From Oscillatoriales cyanobacterium (GTDB lineage: Bacteria; Cyanobacteriota; Cyanobacteriia; Cyanobacteriales; Laspinemataceae), in assembly GCA_011390955.1 (NCBI GenBank), contig JAABRM010000025.1:33498-97497 (forward strand): DNA of 64,000 nt. Direction: 5' to 3'. Under the pieces are notes generated by a model. That model was not told the origin of the DNA and searched no databases. It was given only the letters and a program-made list of their open reading frames with translations. Position numbers and translations under genes: made by a program. Of this stretch, positions 37,440 to 46,151 are shown in pieces. The first letter of the stretch is position 1. Each line of letters begins with the position of its first letter.

Positions 37440-38570
37440 ATGCAAAAATCTAGATTATCAGAGTTTCTCGGGGATTTATCGGGGCATCAATTGACGCAAT
37501 TTTTACCGAATCAGCACAAATTAAATTTAGGCAATTTAAACAATAAACTGCCTAAATTGGAGATACCTTGGGCAAAACCGGGGTGGTTTGATGAGGCAGA
37601 AGTCTGGATTCAGGAGCAAATTCAATGTCATGGCTTGAAGGCGATCGCGCCTATTGAAGTAGTTAAGAATTGGGCATTGGCGATTATTTTACGAGTGGCC
37701 ACCACTGAGGGGATGATTTATTTTAAAGCTTCATCCCCCCTGTTTGCCCAAGAAGCTGAATTTACTGGGATTTTGGCGCAAAGATACCGGCAAAATATTC
37801 CCGAAGTTTTGGCCACTTCCCCTGATAAATCTTGGATTTTAATGCGAGAACTAGAGGGGGAACTTCTGGAAAATATGGGCGATATTTGTCACTGGGAAGC
37901 GGCGTTACATCAGTGGGCTAAATTTCAGATTTTGGCTATAGAACATCGCTCGGATTTAATTGCCTGCGGCTGGGTAGATTTAGGAGTAGAACATATCGCT
38001 AAAACCCTGGATGGATTATTCGATCCAAGCCTTCGCCTCCCCAGGAATTATGGCAAAAAATTGGCAAATCGAGAATTATTGCAGTTATTACCATTTGTGC
38101 CAAAACTGCAAAAAGTCCTGGAAGAATTACGGGAACTAAATATCCCTGATACTTTGGTGCATGGGGATTTATCTCCCCGAAATATTTATCTGCGTGACCA
38201 AGGTTTTGTCTATTTTGATTGGTCCGATACTTGTATTTCTCATCCGTTTTTTGATTTGATTCGGTTTTTATATGAGATTTCTAAAGATTTGCCCGATGTC
38301 ACCGATGCGCGATCGCGGATTCGCAATGCCTATTTAGCCCCTTGGACGATTTATGCGCCAATGGAACAATTAGTCTCTACTTTTGAGTTTGCCTCCGCAA
38401 CTTTGGTGTCTCTTTATGAAACTATTAGCGATCGCTTATTGCGGGAAAATTGGGTCAACCAGTGGCACAACCACGGGCAAGGGCAAACCGATTCAACGGT
38501 TTATTTTTATCTCCAAAGATTACTGATTCAAGTGGCTACCTATTTACACTTTTTTCGTCATTCTCAGTAA
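37440..38570 (+). CDS. Aminoglycoside phosphotransferase-like kinase
   Basis: A 376-residue protein of the APH/choline-kinase fold. The catalytic loop TLVHGDLSPRNIYLRDQGFVYFDWSDT holds the HGD..N and the metal-binding D of the second motif, and HPFFDLIRFLYE follows. The lysine in MIYFKASSPLFAQEAEF and ILMRELEGELLENM fit the N-lobe. The natural substrate is not an antibiotic by default; cyanobacteria have several uncharacterised members. It begins 166 bp after the antiporter and may not be co-transcribed. Confidence 0.82.
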   Translation: MQKSRLSEFLGDLSGHQLTQFLPNQHKLNLGNLNNKLPKLEIPWAKPGWFDEAEVWIQEQIQCHGLKAIAPIEVVKNWALAIILRVATTEGMIYFKASSPLFAQEAEFTGILAQRYRQNIPEVLATSPDKSWILMRELEGELLENMGDICHWEAALHQWAKFQILAIEHRSDLIACGWVDLGVEHIAKTLDGLFDPSLRLPRNYGKKLANRELLQLLPFVPKLQKVLEELRELNIPDTLVHGDLSPRNIYLRDQGFVYFDWSDTCISHPFFDLIRFLYEISKDLPDVTDARSRIRNAYLAPWTIYAPMEQLVSTFEFASATLVSLYETISDRLLRENWVNQWHNHGQGQTDSTVYFYLQRLLIQVATYLHFFRHSQ

Positions 38571-38755
38571 ACGTTGTTACTGGTTGTTGTTACTGGTTAA
38601 TTGTTACTGGTTAATTGTTACTGGTTATGGGACTTAAATAACCAATCACCAGTAATCAATAAACTTCTTGCAGAATTTTAATCTAAAAAGCCCCCCTTAA
38701 AAAGGGGGGTTGGGGGGATCGATCCGGTTTCGGGAAAGCCAGAATTGTCTAATAA
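38571..38755. repeat. TTGTTACTGGTTAA array and CCCCCCTT palindrome
   Basis: A 14-bp unit TTGTTACTGGTTAA repeats between 38575 and 38628. At 38690-38722 lies CCCCCCTTAAAAAGGGGGG-TTGGGGGGATC, the core of MITE-like element B without its terminal repeats. Confidence 0.8.
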
Positions 38756-39427
38756 CTACTCGTTAGTTGCTGTTTCTAATTTTTGCCCAATCCGAGGTTC
38801 GGTTCCGTCGAGAATTCGTTGCATATTGCTACGATGCCGCCAAATTACATAAATTCCTCCAGCGATCGCAAATAAAATGAATGGCAAAGGTTGATGGGTG
38901 GCATACATAATTCCGGAAACCGCGATCGCCCCAGCAATGGAACTCAAAGAAACAATTCGGGAAATAGCTAAAGATAAGGCAAAAACTCCCAAGGTTGCTA
39001 ACCCAACCACCCAAGACATAGCTAATAAAACCCCTAAACTGGTGGCGACGGATTTACCCCCGGCAAAACCTAACCAAATGGATCGACTATGACCGACCAC
39101 GGCTAATAAACCAGCCGCTGTAATCATCCAGGGTAGCCAACCTTCGAGAATGGGCAACGGGGCAAGTTTAGAAGTGAAATCCAGGTAATAAGCCCATTTC
39201 ACTAAGGCGATCGCGCCCACTCCTTTTAACACATCGACCGATAAAACAAAAATTGCTGGCCCTTTGCCCAGAGTTCGCAACACATTAGTTGCCCCCGTGG
39301 AACCCGACCCTTCCTGTCGCAAATCGATTCCTTTGAAGATGCGTCCGACCAAATAGCCTGTGGGAATTGACCCCAATAAATAAGCGGCCAAAAACAAAGA
39401 TAGATTGAAAATTACCCAATTCATCAT
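38756..39427 (-). CDS. plsY: Glycerol-3-phosphate acyltransferase PlsY
   Basis: PlsY uses acyl-phosphate to acylate glycerol-3-phosphate, the first step of phospholipid synthesis. The protein has 223 residues with about five membrane helices. The three family motifs are visible: GSIPTGYLVGR (motif 1), GSGSTGATNVLRTLGKGPAI (motif 1/2 region), and GHSRSIWLGFAGGKSVATSLGV (motif 2), then WRHRSNMQRI near the C-terminus. Two ATGs lie at 39427 and 39424. It is a single gene convergent with the APH-like kinase. Confidence 0.95.
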   Translation of the reverse strand: MMNWVIFNLSLFLAAYLLGSIPTGYLVGRIFKGIDLRQEGSGSTGATNVLRTLGKGPAIFVLSVDVLKGVGAIALVKWAYYLDFTSKLAPLPILEGWLPWMITAAGLLAVVGHSRSIWLGFAGGKSVATSLGVLLAMSWVVGLATLGVFALSLAISRIVSLSSIAGAIAVSGIMYATHQPLPFILFAIAGGIYVIWRHRSNMQRILDGTEPRIGQKLETATNE

Positions 39428-39547
39428 AAATAAAATTGCCCTTTCTGTTTCTACTGATTAATTGATTTTACCAGGAGATTTTACCAGGATATCCGATCGT
39501 GGTAGCTTTTGAACTTGTAGCCACAGGTTTTAACCCGTTCCGGTGGA

Positions 39548-40153
39548 CTATTGATTTATGGCTGCTGAAAAATTGGCATGGGGGAAAACTTTCGCTAATT
39601 CCAGAATAGCATCGGCTAAACCGGGTAAAATAACGGTTTCATTGGGGAGAAATATTTGCTTTTGCCGATAGTCAAATTTGTTACTTTGGAATTTTTGATA
39701 AGGCTGGCGGTGTACTTCTAGTTGATTTTCGATTAAGTTAAAAATCCAATAGTCAGTAATTCCCGATTTCGCATAAAGACCGAGTTTAATTTCGCGATCG
39801 TATTCCAGAGAAGAATCGGCAATTTCTATGACTAATAAAATATCTTCGGGAGTAGGATGATTTGCCAAATAATTATCATCCCGGTTGCGGGCGATCGCTA
39901 AATCTGGTTCTGGTTCGCTATAGTTAGATAGCATAATTGGGTCTTGGCATCGAACTATGGCGTTATTGCCGATTAATTTTAATAGTTCTCGATTTAACAG
40001 GGAACAACAAACCGCATGAGGTTTACCTTTAGCAACCATTTTGATAATTTCTCCTTCAATTAATTCAGTGCGCTCGTCTGTTTGGAGCATTTCCAGGTCA
40101 ATTAAGCGATGATATTCCTCAATTGTAAAGCGTTTGGCAGTGGCTAGAGTCAT
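39548..40153 (-). CDS. Uma2 family protein, tandem copy A
   Basis: A 201-residue Uma2/DUF820 protein with ELIEGEIIKM, SEPEPDLAIARN and EDILLVIEIADSSLEYD, a PD-(D/E)XK active-site set, and YAKSGITDYWIFNLIENQLEV. It is nearly identical to the neighbour at 40263-40862, differing mainly in the middle (SLLNREL region) and in the C-terminal 12 residues, which points to a recent tandem duplication. Role unknown. Confidence 0.9.
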   Translation of the reverse strand: MTLATAKRFTIEEYHRLIDLEMLQTDERTELIEGEIIKMVAKGKPHAVCCSLLNRELLKLIGNNAIVRCQDPIMLSNYSEPEPDLAIARNRDDNYLANHPTPEDILLVIEIADSSLEYDREIKLGLYAKSGITDYWIFNLIENQLEVHRQPYQKFQSNKFDYRQKQIFLPNETVILPGLADAILELAKVFPHANFSAAINQ

Positions 40154-40237
40154 ATTTTTTTCCAGTAACTTTGATGAATGTTTTTATCGTAGCAAAGTTA
40201 AATAGACAGCGGGAAGAAACGGGCAACTGGGGAAATA

Positions 40238-40283
40238 ATTGTTAACTATCAATTATCAATTATCAATTATTAATTATCAATTG
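40238..40283. repeat. TATCAAT heptamer array
   Basis: Five to six TATCAAT/TAATTAT units between the two Uma2 copies, of the same family as 4714-4792; the last residues of copy B are read from it. Confidence 0.75.
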
Positions 40284-40862
40284 GGGATTGGGGAAAACTT
40301 TCGCTAATTCCAGAATAGCATCGGCTAAACCGGGTAAAATAACGGTTTCATTGGGGAGAAATATTTGCTTTTGCCGATAGTCAAATTTGTTACTTTGGGA
40401 TTTTTGATAAGGCTGGCGGTAAACTTCTAGTTGATTTTCGATTAAGTTAAAAATCCAATAGTCAGTAATTCCCGATTTCGCATAAAGACCGAGTTTAATT
40501 TCGCGATCGTATTCCAGGGAAGAATCGGCAATTTCTATGACTAATAAAATATCTTCGGGAGTCGGATGATTTGCCAAATAATTATCATCCCGGTTGCGGG
40601 CGATCGCTAAATCTGGTTCTGGTTCGCTATAGTTAGATAGCGTAATTGGGTCTTGGCATTGCAGAGTCGCGCGATCGCCCACTAATTTTGACAGTTCTCT
40701 AATTAAATTACGGCAACAAACCGCATGAGGTTTACCTTTAGCAACCATTTTGATAATTTCTCCTTCAATTAATTCAGTGCGCTCGTCTGTTTGGAGCATT
40801 TCCAGGTCAATTAAGCGATGATATTCCTCAATTGTAAAGCGTTTGGCAGTGGTTAGAGTCAT
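40263..40862 (-). CDS. Uma2 family protein, tandem copy B
   Basis: The paralogue of the previous gene, about 199 residues from the ATG at 40862 (the frame opens at 40940, but the duplication with copy A and an AGGA eight bases upstream fix this start). Active-site motifs ELIEGEIIKM, EPEPDLAIARN and VIEIADSS are intact. A TAATTGA/TATCAAT heptamer tract (about 40238-40283) lies right at its 3' end and separates it from copy A. Confidence 0.88.
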   Translation of the reverse strand: MTLTTAKRFTIEEYHRLIDLEMLQTDERTELIEGEIIKMVAKGKPHAVCCRNLIRELSKLVGDRATLQCQDPITLSNYSEPEPDLAIARNRDDNYLANHPTPEDILLVIEIADSSLEYDREIKLGLYAKSGITDYWIFNLIENQLEVYRQPYQKSQSNKFDYRQKQIFLPNETVILPGLADAILELAKVFPNPQLIINN

Positions 40863-40961
40863 AGTTTTTCCTGGAGATTCGGTGAATATTTTTATAATAG
40901 CAAAGTTAAACAGGCAAAGGCTGGGTTGACGGATGGGCATTGGACAACCAATTTTTCTCTT

Positions 40962-41007
40962 TCTTCTTCCCTCTTCCCTCTTCCCTCTTCCCTCTTCCCT
41001 CTTCCCT
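40962..41007. repeat. CTTCCCT heptamer array
   Basis: Six consecutive CTTCCCT units in the spacer upstream of the SBBP-repeat gene. Confidence 0.9.
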
Positions 41008-41194
41008 ACACCTCAAAAAACTCCTCACCTCTCTTTTCTCTATCCTCTTTTCTAATGGATGGGCAATATTAAAATACCAGTCTCCAGAGCAAACAGCGAC
41101 TCGGTATGATTCGCTATGATGATGATTGTGCTAGGATAAAATCGCCGATCGCATTTATGCGATTTGCACAATACATTGCGCTTGAGAGTTAGCT

Positions 41195-44100
41195 ATGCAG
41201 GGGATTTTTTTTAGTGACGAAAATGGGTTAAATCCAAAATTAACGCGGTTGGATTTGTTTACAACTGATTTCACCACAGAAATCAGCCCTGAAATCAACG
41301 GTGGCAACATTTCCCGAACTCCGTTAGGACTTGCCCACCAAATTGTCCCAGACACGATTACCGCGATACTGCAACCAACGAGTCAGGAATTGACCGCTAT
41401 TTCCGGTTTGCCTTCCGTTGACCCGTCAATCGCACCTCTGCCGGAAAATCCGGCAACCGACGCGACAGATCCTTTGACCGGGCAAGCATTGACCGGGGAA
41501 CGGTTCAACCTCCAAGCGCTACCATTAAGTTTTATTGCTAACCAGGGACAATTCGATCCCACGGTGCATTCGGTAGTTAAAGGGGCAAAACAGGCGATCG
41601 CTTTTACTCCCGATAAAATATTATTTAATTCTGCGGACCAATGGCAGTCCGAAAAGCTGCCTAACTTAGTCCAATTAAGCTTTCCTGGAGCCAATAAAAA
41701 TACCCAGATTGACTTCTTAGATTCCCTGCCCGGAGTCAGCAATTTTATCAAAGGCGAAAACCCGGAAAACTGGGTGACAAATGTGCCAAATTATGCCGGA
41801 TTAATCTATCAAGAACTATACAACGGCATCGATTTAAAATATAGCGGCTTGGACAGTGAACTCAAGAGTGATTTTATTGTGCAACCGGGCGCCGATCCGA
41901 GTCAAATTCGGCTGCAATATTCTGGCGTAGAAAATATCAGCATACGAGAAGATGGGGCGCTGGTATTAATGACCCCCTTTGGGGAATTAGTGGAAAATGC
42001 CCCGATTGTTTACCAAGAAATTAATGGGGAAAAAAATTATATTCCTGCCCAATATATTTTAACCGAAAACCAAAGCGTTAGATTTGAGATTGGCGCATAT
42101 AACCCCAACTACACCCTAGTGATTGACCCGACAATTCAATATTCTAGTTATATCGGCGGCAGTCTCCGGGATTCTGTCAGTGATATTGTGGTTAATCGAG
42201 CGGGCAATATTATCGTTACAGGTTCGACAAATTCTACGGACTTTCCCAATCAATTTGGCTTCCAAAATAGCTTTGGTGGTGGGGCATTTGATGGAGATGC
42301 TTTTGTCACTAAACTGTCGGTAGATGGTTCGGCGGTTGTCTTTTCTACTTTCCTCGGTGGCAGTGGTAATGAAACGGCAAAAAGCATTGCGGTAGATAAT
42401 GCGGGAGATATTTATATTGGCGGCATCACGACTTCGGAAAATTTCCCAGTTTTGAATGCTTTTCAAAGAAGTTCTGCGGATGGCATTGCCGCAGAGTTTG
42501 GGGGCGATGCTTTTGTCACCAAACTTTCGGAAGATGGCAATGCTTTAATTTATTCTACTTACTTAGGCGGAACCGGGGTGGAAAATGTAGGCGGAATTGC
42601 CGTGGATAATACGGGCAGTGTCTCGGTAATTGGCACCACAAATTCCGCAGATTTTCCGGTACAAAATGCTTTTGACAATCAAAGAGATGGGGATGAAGAT
42701 GCTTTTATTACCAAGTTTTCTGTGGATGGCAGCCAGTTAATTTTTTCCACCTTTTTAGGGGGAAGCGATCGCGAATTTGGGGAAGCCATTGTGACGGATA
42801 ATGGCAGCAATATTTATGTCACAGGGGCGACAGAATCGGAAAATTTGCCGGTAGTTGCTGCGGTGCAAAGTACCTTGGGCGGACAGTCTGATGCTTTTGT
42901 CGGTAAGTTTGACCCGAATGGAAATGCGATTTTTTTGACCTACTTAGGTGGGGGAGATGTGGATCAAGGATTAGCGATCGCCCTTGACCAAAGTCGCAAT
43001 GTTTATGTCACCGGAAAAACGGGATTATCGGACATTGGGCAACCCTTTGCTGCTTCGGAACCACCCAACCCCCAAAGTGCCAGAAATTTTCCTCTGGTAA
43101 ATCCATTTCAAACAACATTTTTTGGCGGATATGATGATGCGTTTGTTACTAAGTTAAGTGAAAGAGGCGATGCTTTATTATATTCCACTTATTTGGGCGG
43201 CAATGGTACGGATTTAGGGCAGGCGATCGCGGTGGATAATCAAAATAATGTTTATCTGACTGGGACAACCAATTCTAGTGATTTTCCCCGACTGAATGCC
43301 TTACAACCCACTTTTGGAGGCAACCGGGATACGTTTGTCTTGAAGTTAGCCCCGGACGGTCAAACTTTACGCTATTCCAGTTATATTGGTGGCGGAGATA
43401 TTGACTCTGGACAGGCGATCGCGCTGGATTTAAATAACAATGTTTATCTCGCGGGATTTACCAACTCTACCGACTTCCCCACCCAGCAACCTTTTCAAGG
43501 AACTTTACGAGGAGTTGGCGACGGATTTATCGTCAAAATTCCCCCAGAAACCGGCCCAGTTCCCAATCAATTTGAAAGTTACACTCAATTTGTCCTCCAG
43601 GAAAACCTAAGTTTATTATCCCTGTTCTACGATGAAAATTATTATCTCACCAATAATCCCGATGTTGCCCAAGCCGTTGCCGCAGGAGTTTATCCCAACG
43701 GATTACAACATTATTTATTCCACGGTCAGTCAGAACGCCGCAACCCCAGTAAATTATTTAACGAAAATCTCTATTTAGCCCAAAATCCTGATGTCGCCCA
43801 AGCGGTTGCGGCGGGTGGTTTAAAGAGTGGATTTGAGCATTTTAATCGCTTTGGGTTTGCGGAAGGGCGCGATCGCCGTTTAGTGCTTTTCGATCGGGTA
43901 TTTTATCTTTCTACAAACCCAGATGTTGCTGCCGCTGTAGCCGGTGGTGCATTCAAAAGTGCTTATGAACATTACATCACTTCGGGACAATTTGAACGGC
44001 GCAATCCTAACCGTTTCTTTGATGACCGATTCTATGTGGAATCTAACCCAGATGTAGCCGAAGCTTTAGCCGCTGGTGTGATTAATAGTGGGTTTGAACA

Positions 44101-44275
44101 TTTTGCCTTTGCTGGGGAAACCCAACGACGACAAGTTAGTCCTGGATACGACGAATCTTTCTACTTAGCGGATAACCCAGATGTCGCAGCAGTGGTGGCT
44201 GCCGGTGGTTTACGCAGTGGTTTTGACCATTATATTCGCTTTGGCTTCCAAGAAGGTCGTCCGGGAATTGGTTAA
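41195..44275 (+). CDS. Large SBBP beta-propeller protein with NPDVA repeats
   Basis: A 1026-residue protein. Residues 95-300 resemble the DUF7948-type domain found ahead of SBBP repeats (LPLSFIANQGQFDPTVHSVVKG, NVPNYAGLIYQELYNGIDLKYSG). Residues 310-790 contain about ten SBBP blades (GDAFVTKLSEDGNALIYSTY, IAVDNTGSVSVIGTTNSADF). From 810 five repeats of roughly 43 residues follow, each with FYxxNPDVAxAVAAG and a G-x-x-E-R-R end. It lacks an obvious signal peptide. It probably acts at the cell surface or outside; export route unclear. Confidence 0.85.
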   Translation: MQGIFFSDENGLNPKLTRLDLFTTDFTTEISPEINGGNISRTPLGLAHQIVPDTITAILQPTSQELTAISGLPSVDPSIAPLPENPATDATDPLTGQALTGERFNLQALPLSFIANQGQFDPTVHSVVKGAKQAIAFTPDKILFNSADQWQSEKLPNLVQLSFPGANKNTQIDFLDSLPGVSNFIKGENPENWVTNVPNYAGLIYQELYNGIDLKYSGLDSELKSDFIVQPGADPSQIRLQYSGVENISIREDGALVLMTPFGELVENAPIVYQEINGEKNYIPAQYILTENQSVRFEIGAYNPNYTLVIDPTIQYSSYIGGSLRDSVSDIVVNRAGNIIVTGSTNSTDFPNQFGFQNSFGGGAFDGDAFVTKLSVDGSAVVFSTFLGGSGNETAKSIAVDNAGDIYIGGITTSENFPVLNAFQRSSADGIAAEFGGDAFVTKLSEDGNALIYSTYLGGTGVENVGGIAVDNTGSVSVIGTTNSADFPVQNAFDNQRDGDEDAFITKFSVDGSQLIFSTFLGGSDREFGEAIVTDNGSNIYVTGATESENLPVVAAVQSTLGGQSDAFVGKFDPNGNAIFLTYLGGGDVDQGLAIALDQSRNVYVTGKTGLSDIGQPFAASEPPNPQSARNFPLVNPFQTTFFGGYDDAFVTKLSERGDALLYSTYLGGNGTDLGQAIAVDNQNNVYLTGTTNSSDFPRLNALQPTFGGNRDTFVLKLAPDGQTLRYSSYIGGGDIDSGQAIALDLNNNVYLAGFTNSTDFPTQQPFQGTLRGVGDGFIVKIPPETGPVPNQFESYTQFVLQENLSLLSLFYDENYYLTNNPDVAQAVAAGVYPNGLQHYLFHGQSERRNPSKLFNENLYLAQNPDVAQAVAAGGLKSGFEHFNRFGFAEGRDRRLVLFDRVFYLSTNPDVAAAVAGGAFKSAYEHYITSGQFERRNPNRFFDDRFYVESNPDVAEALAAGVINSGFEHFAFAGETQRRQVSPGYDESFYLADNPDVAAVVAAGGLRSGFDHYIRFGFQEGRPGIG

Positions 44276-44289
44276 ATAATTGGTTAAAT

Positions 44290-44322
44290 CAAAAAAAGGG
44301 GCAAAACATGATGCTTTGCCCC
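44290..44322 (-). terminator. Rho-independent terminator of the Rh-type channel gene
   Basis: GGGGCAAA...TTTGCCCC hairpin (44298-44322) with seven A on the left, which become a U run in the reverse-strand transcript. It lies between convergent genes. Confidence 0.75.
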
Positions 44323-44358
44323 GGTAAATCTAAACTCTCTTAATCCCCGAATCTTAGT

Positions 44359-45531
44359 CTAAGAATCGGCTTCGATCAATTCTTCTTCATCGATATAGGG
44401 TTCAATGCGACGACCGGAGATCGCGAGAATCTTGCCAGAAACAAAACCCGCAATTAAGGAGATCGCCAAGGAAACAAAAATCCCGATAATTTGCGCCATA
44501 ACATTCATGCCTGACACCACAAACATGGCCGACAATCCACCAAATAAACCGGGCAAACCATGTAAATACATGACCCCACAAGTGTCTTTCTTTTGCAGCA
44601 CTTCTTCTAATTTGGGCTGAATCACCGCAAAGCCAACTACGGATAAAATACCGGCTACAATTCCAATTATCAAAGCGGTTTGATTGGTCGCGCGATCGCA
44701 CACAGAACCGATCGCCACACCGCCAGCTAAGGTAGCATTGGCAATATCAATCACGGAGATTTTATGGCGTAACAAAACCGTAGCAATATAAGTGGATAAA
44801 GTTGCCCCACAAAGGGCCATCACCACATTCAAAACTACCATTGGGATTTGTGCTTCGGGGACTAAAGCCGCACAAAAACTCGGCCAAAAAACCCATAACA
44901 CCATACTGCCTAACAAAGCGAAGATTTCACTCACATTATCTTCGGGCATGGCATGATCGAATTCTTTTTTGGTGGTCATAGTAAACAACACACCCAAGCC
45001 AAAAAATGCGCCGAAAGCATGGATCACAATTGAACCGCCCGTATCCACAAAACTGCCTTGAGGAATTAGACCCAAACCCCCACCTAAAACAATCCATTCA
45101 TTCACCATATAGGCGGGAATAAACAGCAAGCCCAATAATAAATATTGTGGCATTTTTAACCGCCCCAAGACTGCCCCAGCGCAAATTAACAGACTGACCG
45201 TAGCAAATTCAGAAAAAATAAACTTATCGATTTCTAGAGTATGCGCTTCCCCAAAGATGCCAAACCCATTAATAAACATATAAAGGGGAATGCCAATACT
45301 GACTAATAAATAAGTGGCGGTGGCGGCAGATCGTCCGTAGGTTTTGATGAAGTTCATTAAAAAGCCAAACCCGACCAACGCCATAATCAGAATATGCAGC
45401 GATCGATAATATTTTTGTACCTCAAGAACGGCGGATAGGTCATTGGTGGCGGCATATCCGACCTGATTAATTAAGAGCACTCCTGAGATCGATAAGAAGA
45501 ATAAAACTGCCATACGTTTTATATTCTTCAT
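44359..45531 (-). CDS. Rh-type ammonium transporter
   Basis: A 390-residue channel of the Amt/Rh family. A signal-like N-terminus (MKNIKRMAVLFFLSISGVLL) is followed by eleven membrane helices. The paired pore histidines are in VIHAFGAFFGLGV and GVMYLHGLPGLFGGL. These two stretches, with NATLAGGVAIGSVCD and DTCGVMYLHG, resemble Rh50-type proteins rather than AmtB. The ATG at 45531 follows AAAGGAGAAAAAGG; the frame runs further upstream to 45783 but is not needed. It probably conducts NH3 or CO2 across the plasma membrane. No NtcA-type GTA-N8-TAC site was found in the upstream 370 bp. Confidence 0.85.
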   Translation of the reverse strand: MKNIKRMAVLFFLSISGVLLINQVGYAATNDLSAVLEVQKYYRSLHILIMALVGFGFLMNFIKTYGRSAATATYLLVSIGIPLYMFINGFGIFGEAHTLEIDKFIFSEFATVSLLICAGAVLGRLKMPQYLLLGLLFIPAYMVNEWIVLGGGLGLIPQGSFVDTGGSIVIHAFGAFFGLGVLFTMTTKKEFDHAMPEDNVSEIFALLGSMVLWVFWPSFCAALVPEAQIPMVVLNVVMALCGATLSTYIATVLLRHKISVIDIANATLAGGVAIGSVCDRATNQTALIIGIVAGILSVVGFAVIQPKLEEVLQKKDTCGVMYLHGLPGLFGGLSAMFVVSGMNVMAQIIGIFVSLAISLIAGFVSGKILAISGRRIEPYIDEEELIEADS

Positions 45532-45783
45532 CCTTTTTCTCCTTTGACTGATATTTATGTGTTCAGTTCTGGCCGAAATGCCGCTCAATTCCCTTGGGGG
45601 TAAAGCAAAAAAATACCAATTTTTATCTGTTTCGCCCATAGATATATGAGCGAAAACTATTCTTTTGTCATCATCAAAAGCTTGACCATTAAACGACGCT
45701 AACGATCGAAACCCATAGGTTTGACCCTTGATTCCGTTGACAAATGTTGACAAATTACTTAGTATTTTCTTGTGAGTAGCCAT

Positions 45784-46151
45784 TCGGCTAATTGTCTGAC
45801 CCAGTTCGCTATCAAGTAGCTATTTTGATGCCGACTGGAGTCTTATTTGGTTGGAAATTTCTGTTTCAGAGCGATTTCTTCAACAACTTAGCTTGTTTGT
45901 AGTGTACATGACTAATTTTAAAATTGTCAATCACTTTTTTGTAAAAAAACATTACCGAATTATTAATTCATTCTAAACATGATAATATGGTGACATTTAA
46001 ATCGGATTTAATCAGATATAAATCAGCGATCGCTTATATTATAAAAGGATCGGGAGTCTTGTGAGGGGGAACATATATCTCCGAATTTTTGGCCAAAGCC
46101 AAGAATCGATCGCCTAGTCAACAAACAATCACCAAATCTCAAGCAATTGTC
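45784..46151. other. Divergent promoter region
   Basis: About 370 bases, strongly AT-rich, between the divergent Rh channel and methyltransferase genes. No gene seen. Confidence 0.4.

Noticed and set aside
37440..38570. Antibiotic-resistance gene
   Set aside because: Only the APH fold is shared; nothing indicates an aminoglycoside substrate.
45532..45783. 84-residue N-terminal extension of the Rh-type channel
   Set aside because: The ATG at 45531 has a good ribosome-binding site and begins the signal-like helix; the extension has no family similarity.
45532..46000. NtcA site for the ammonium channel gene
   Set aside because: I found GTAGTGTAC, but no GTA-N8-TAC at a useful position.
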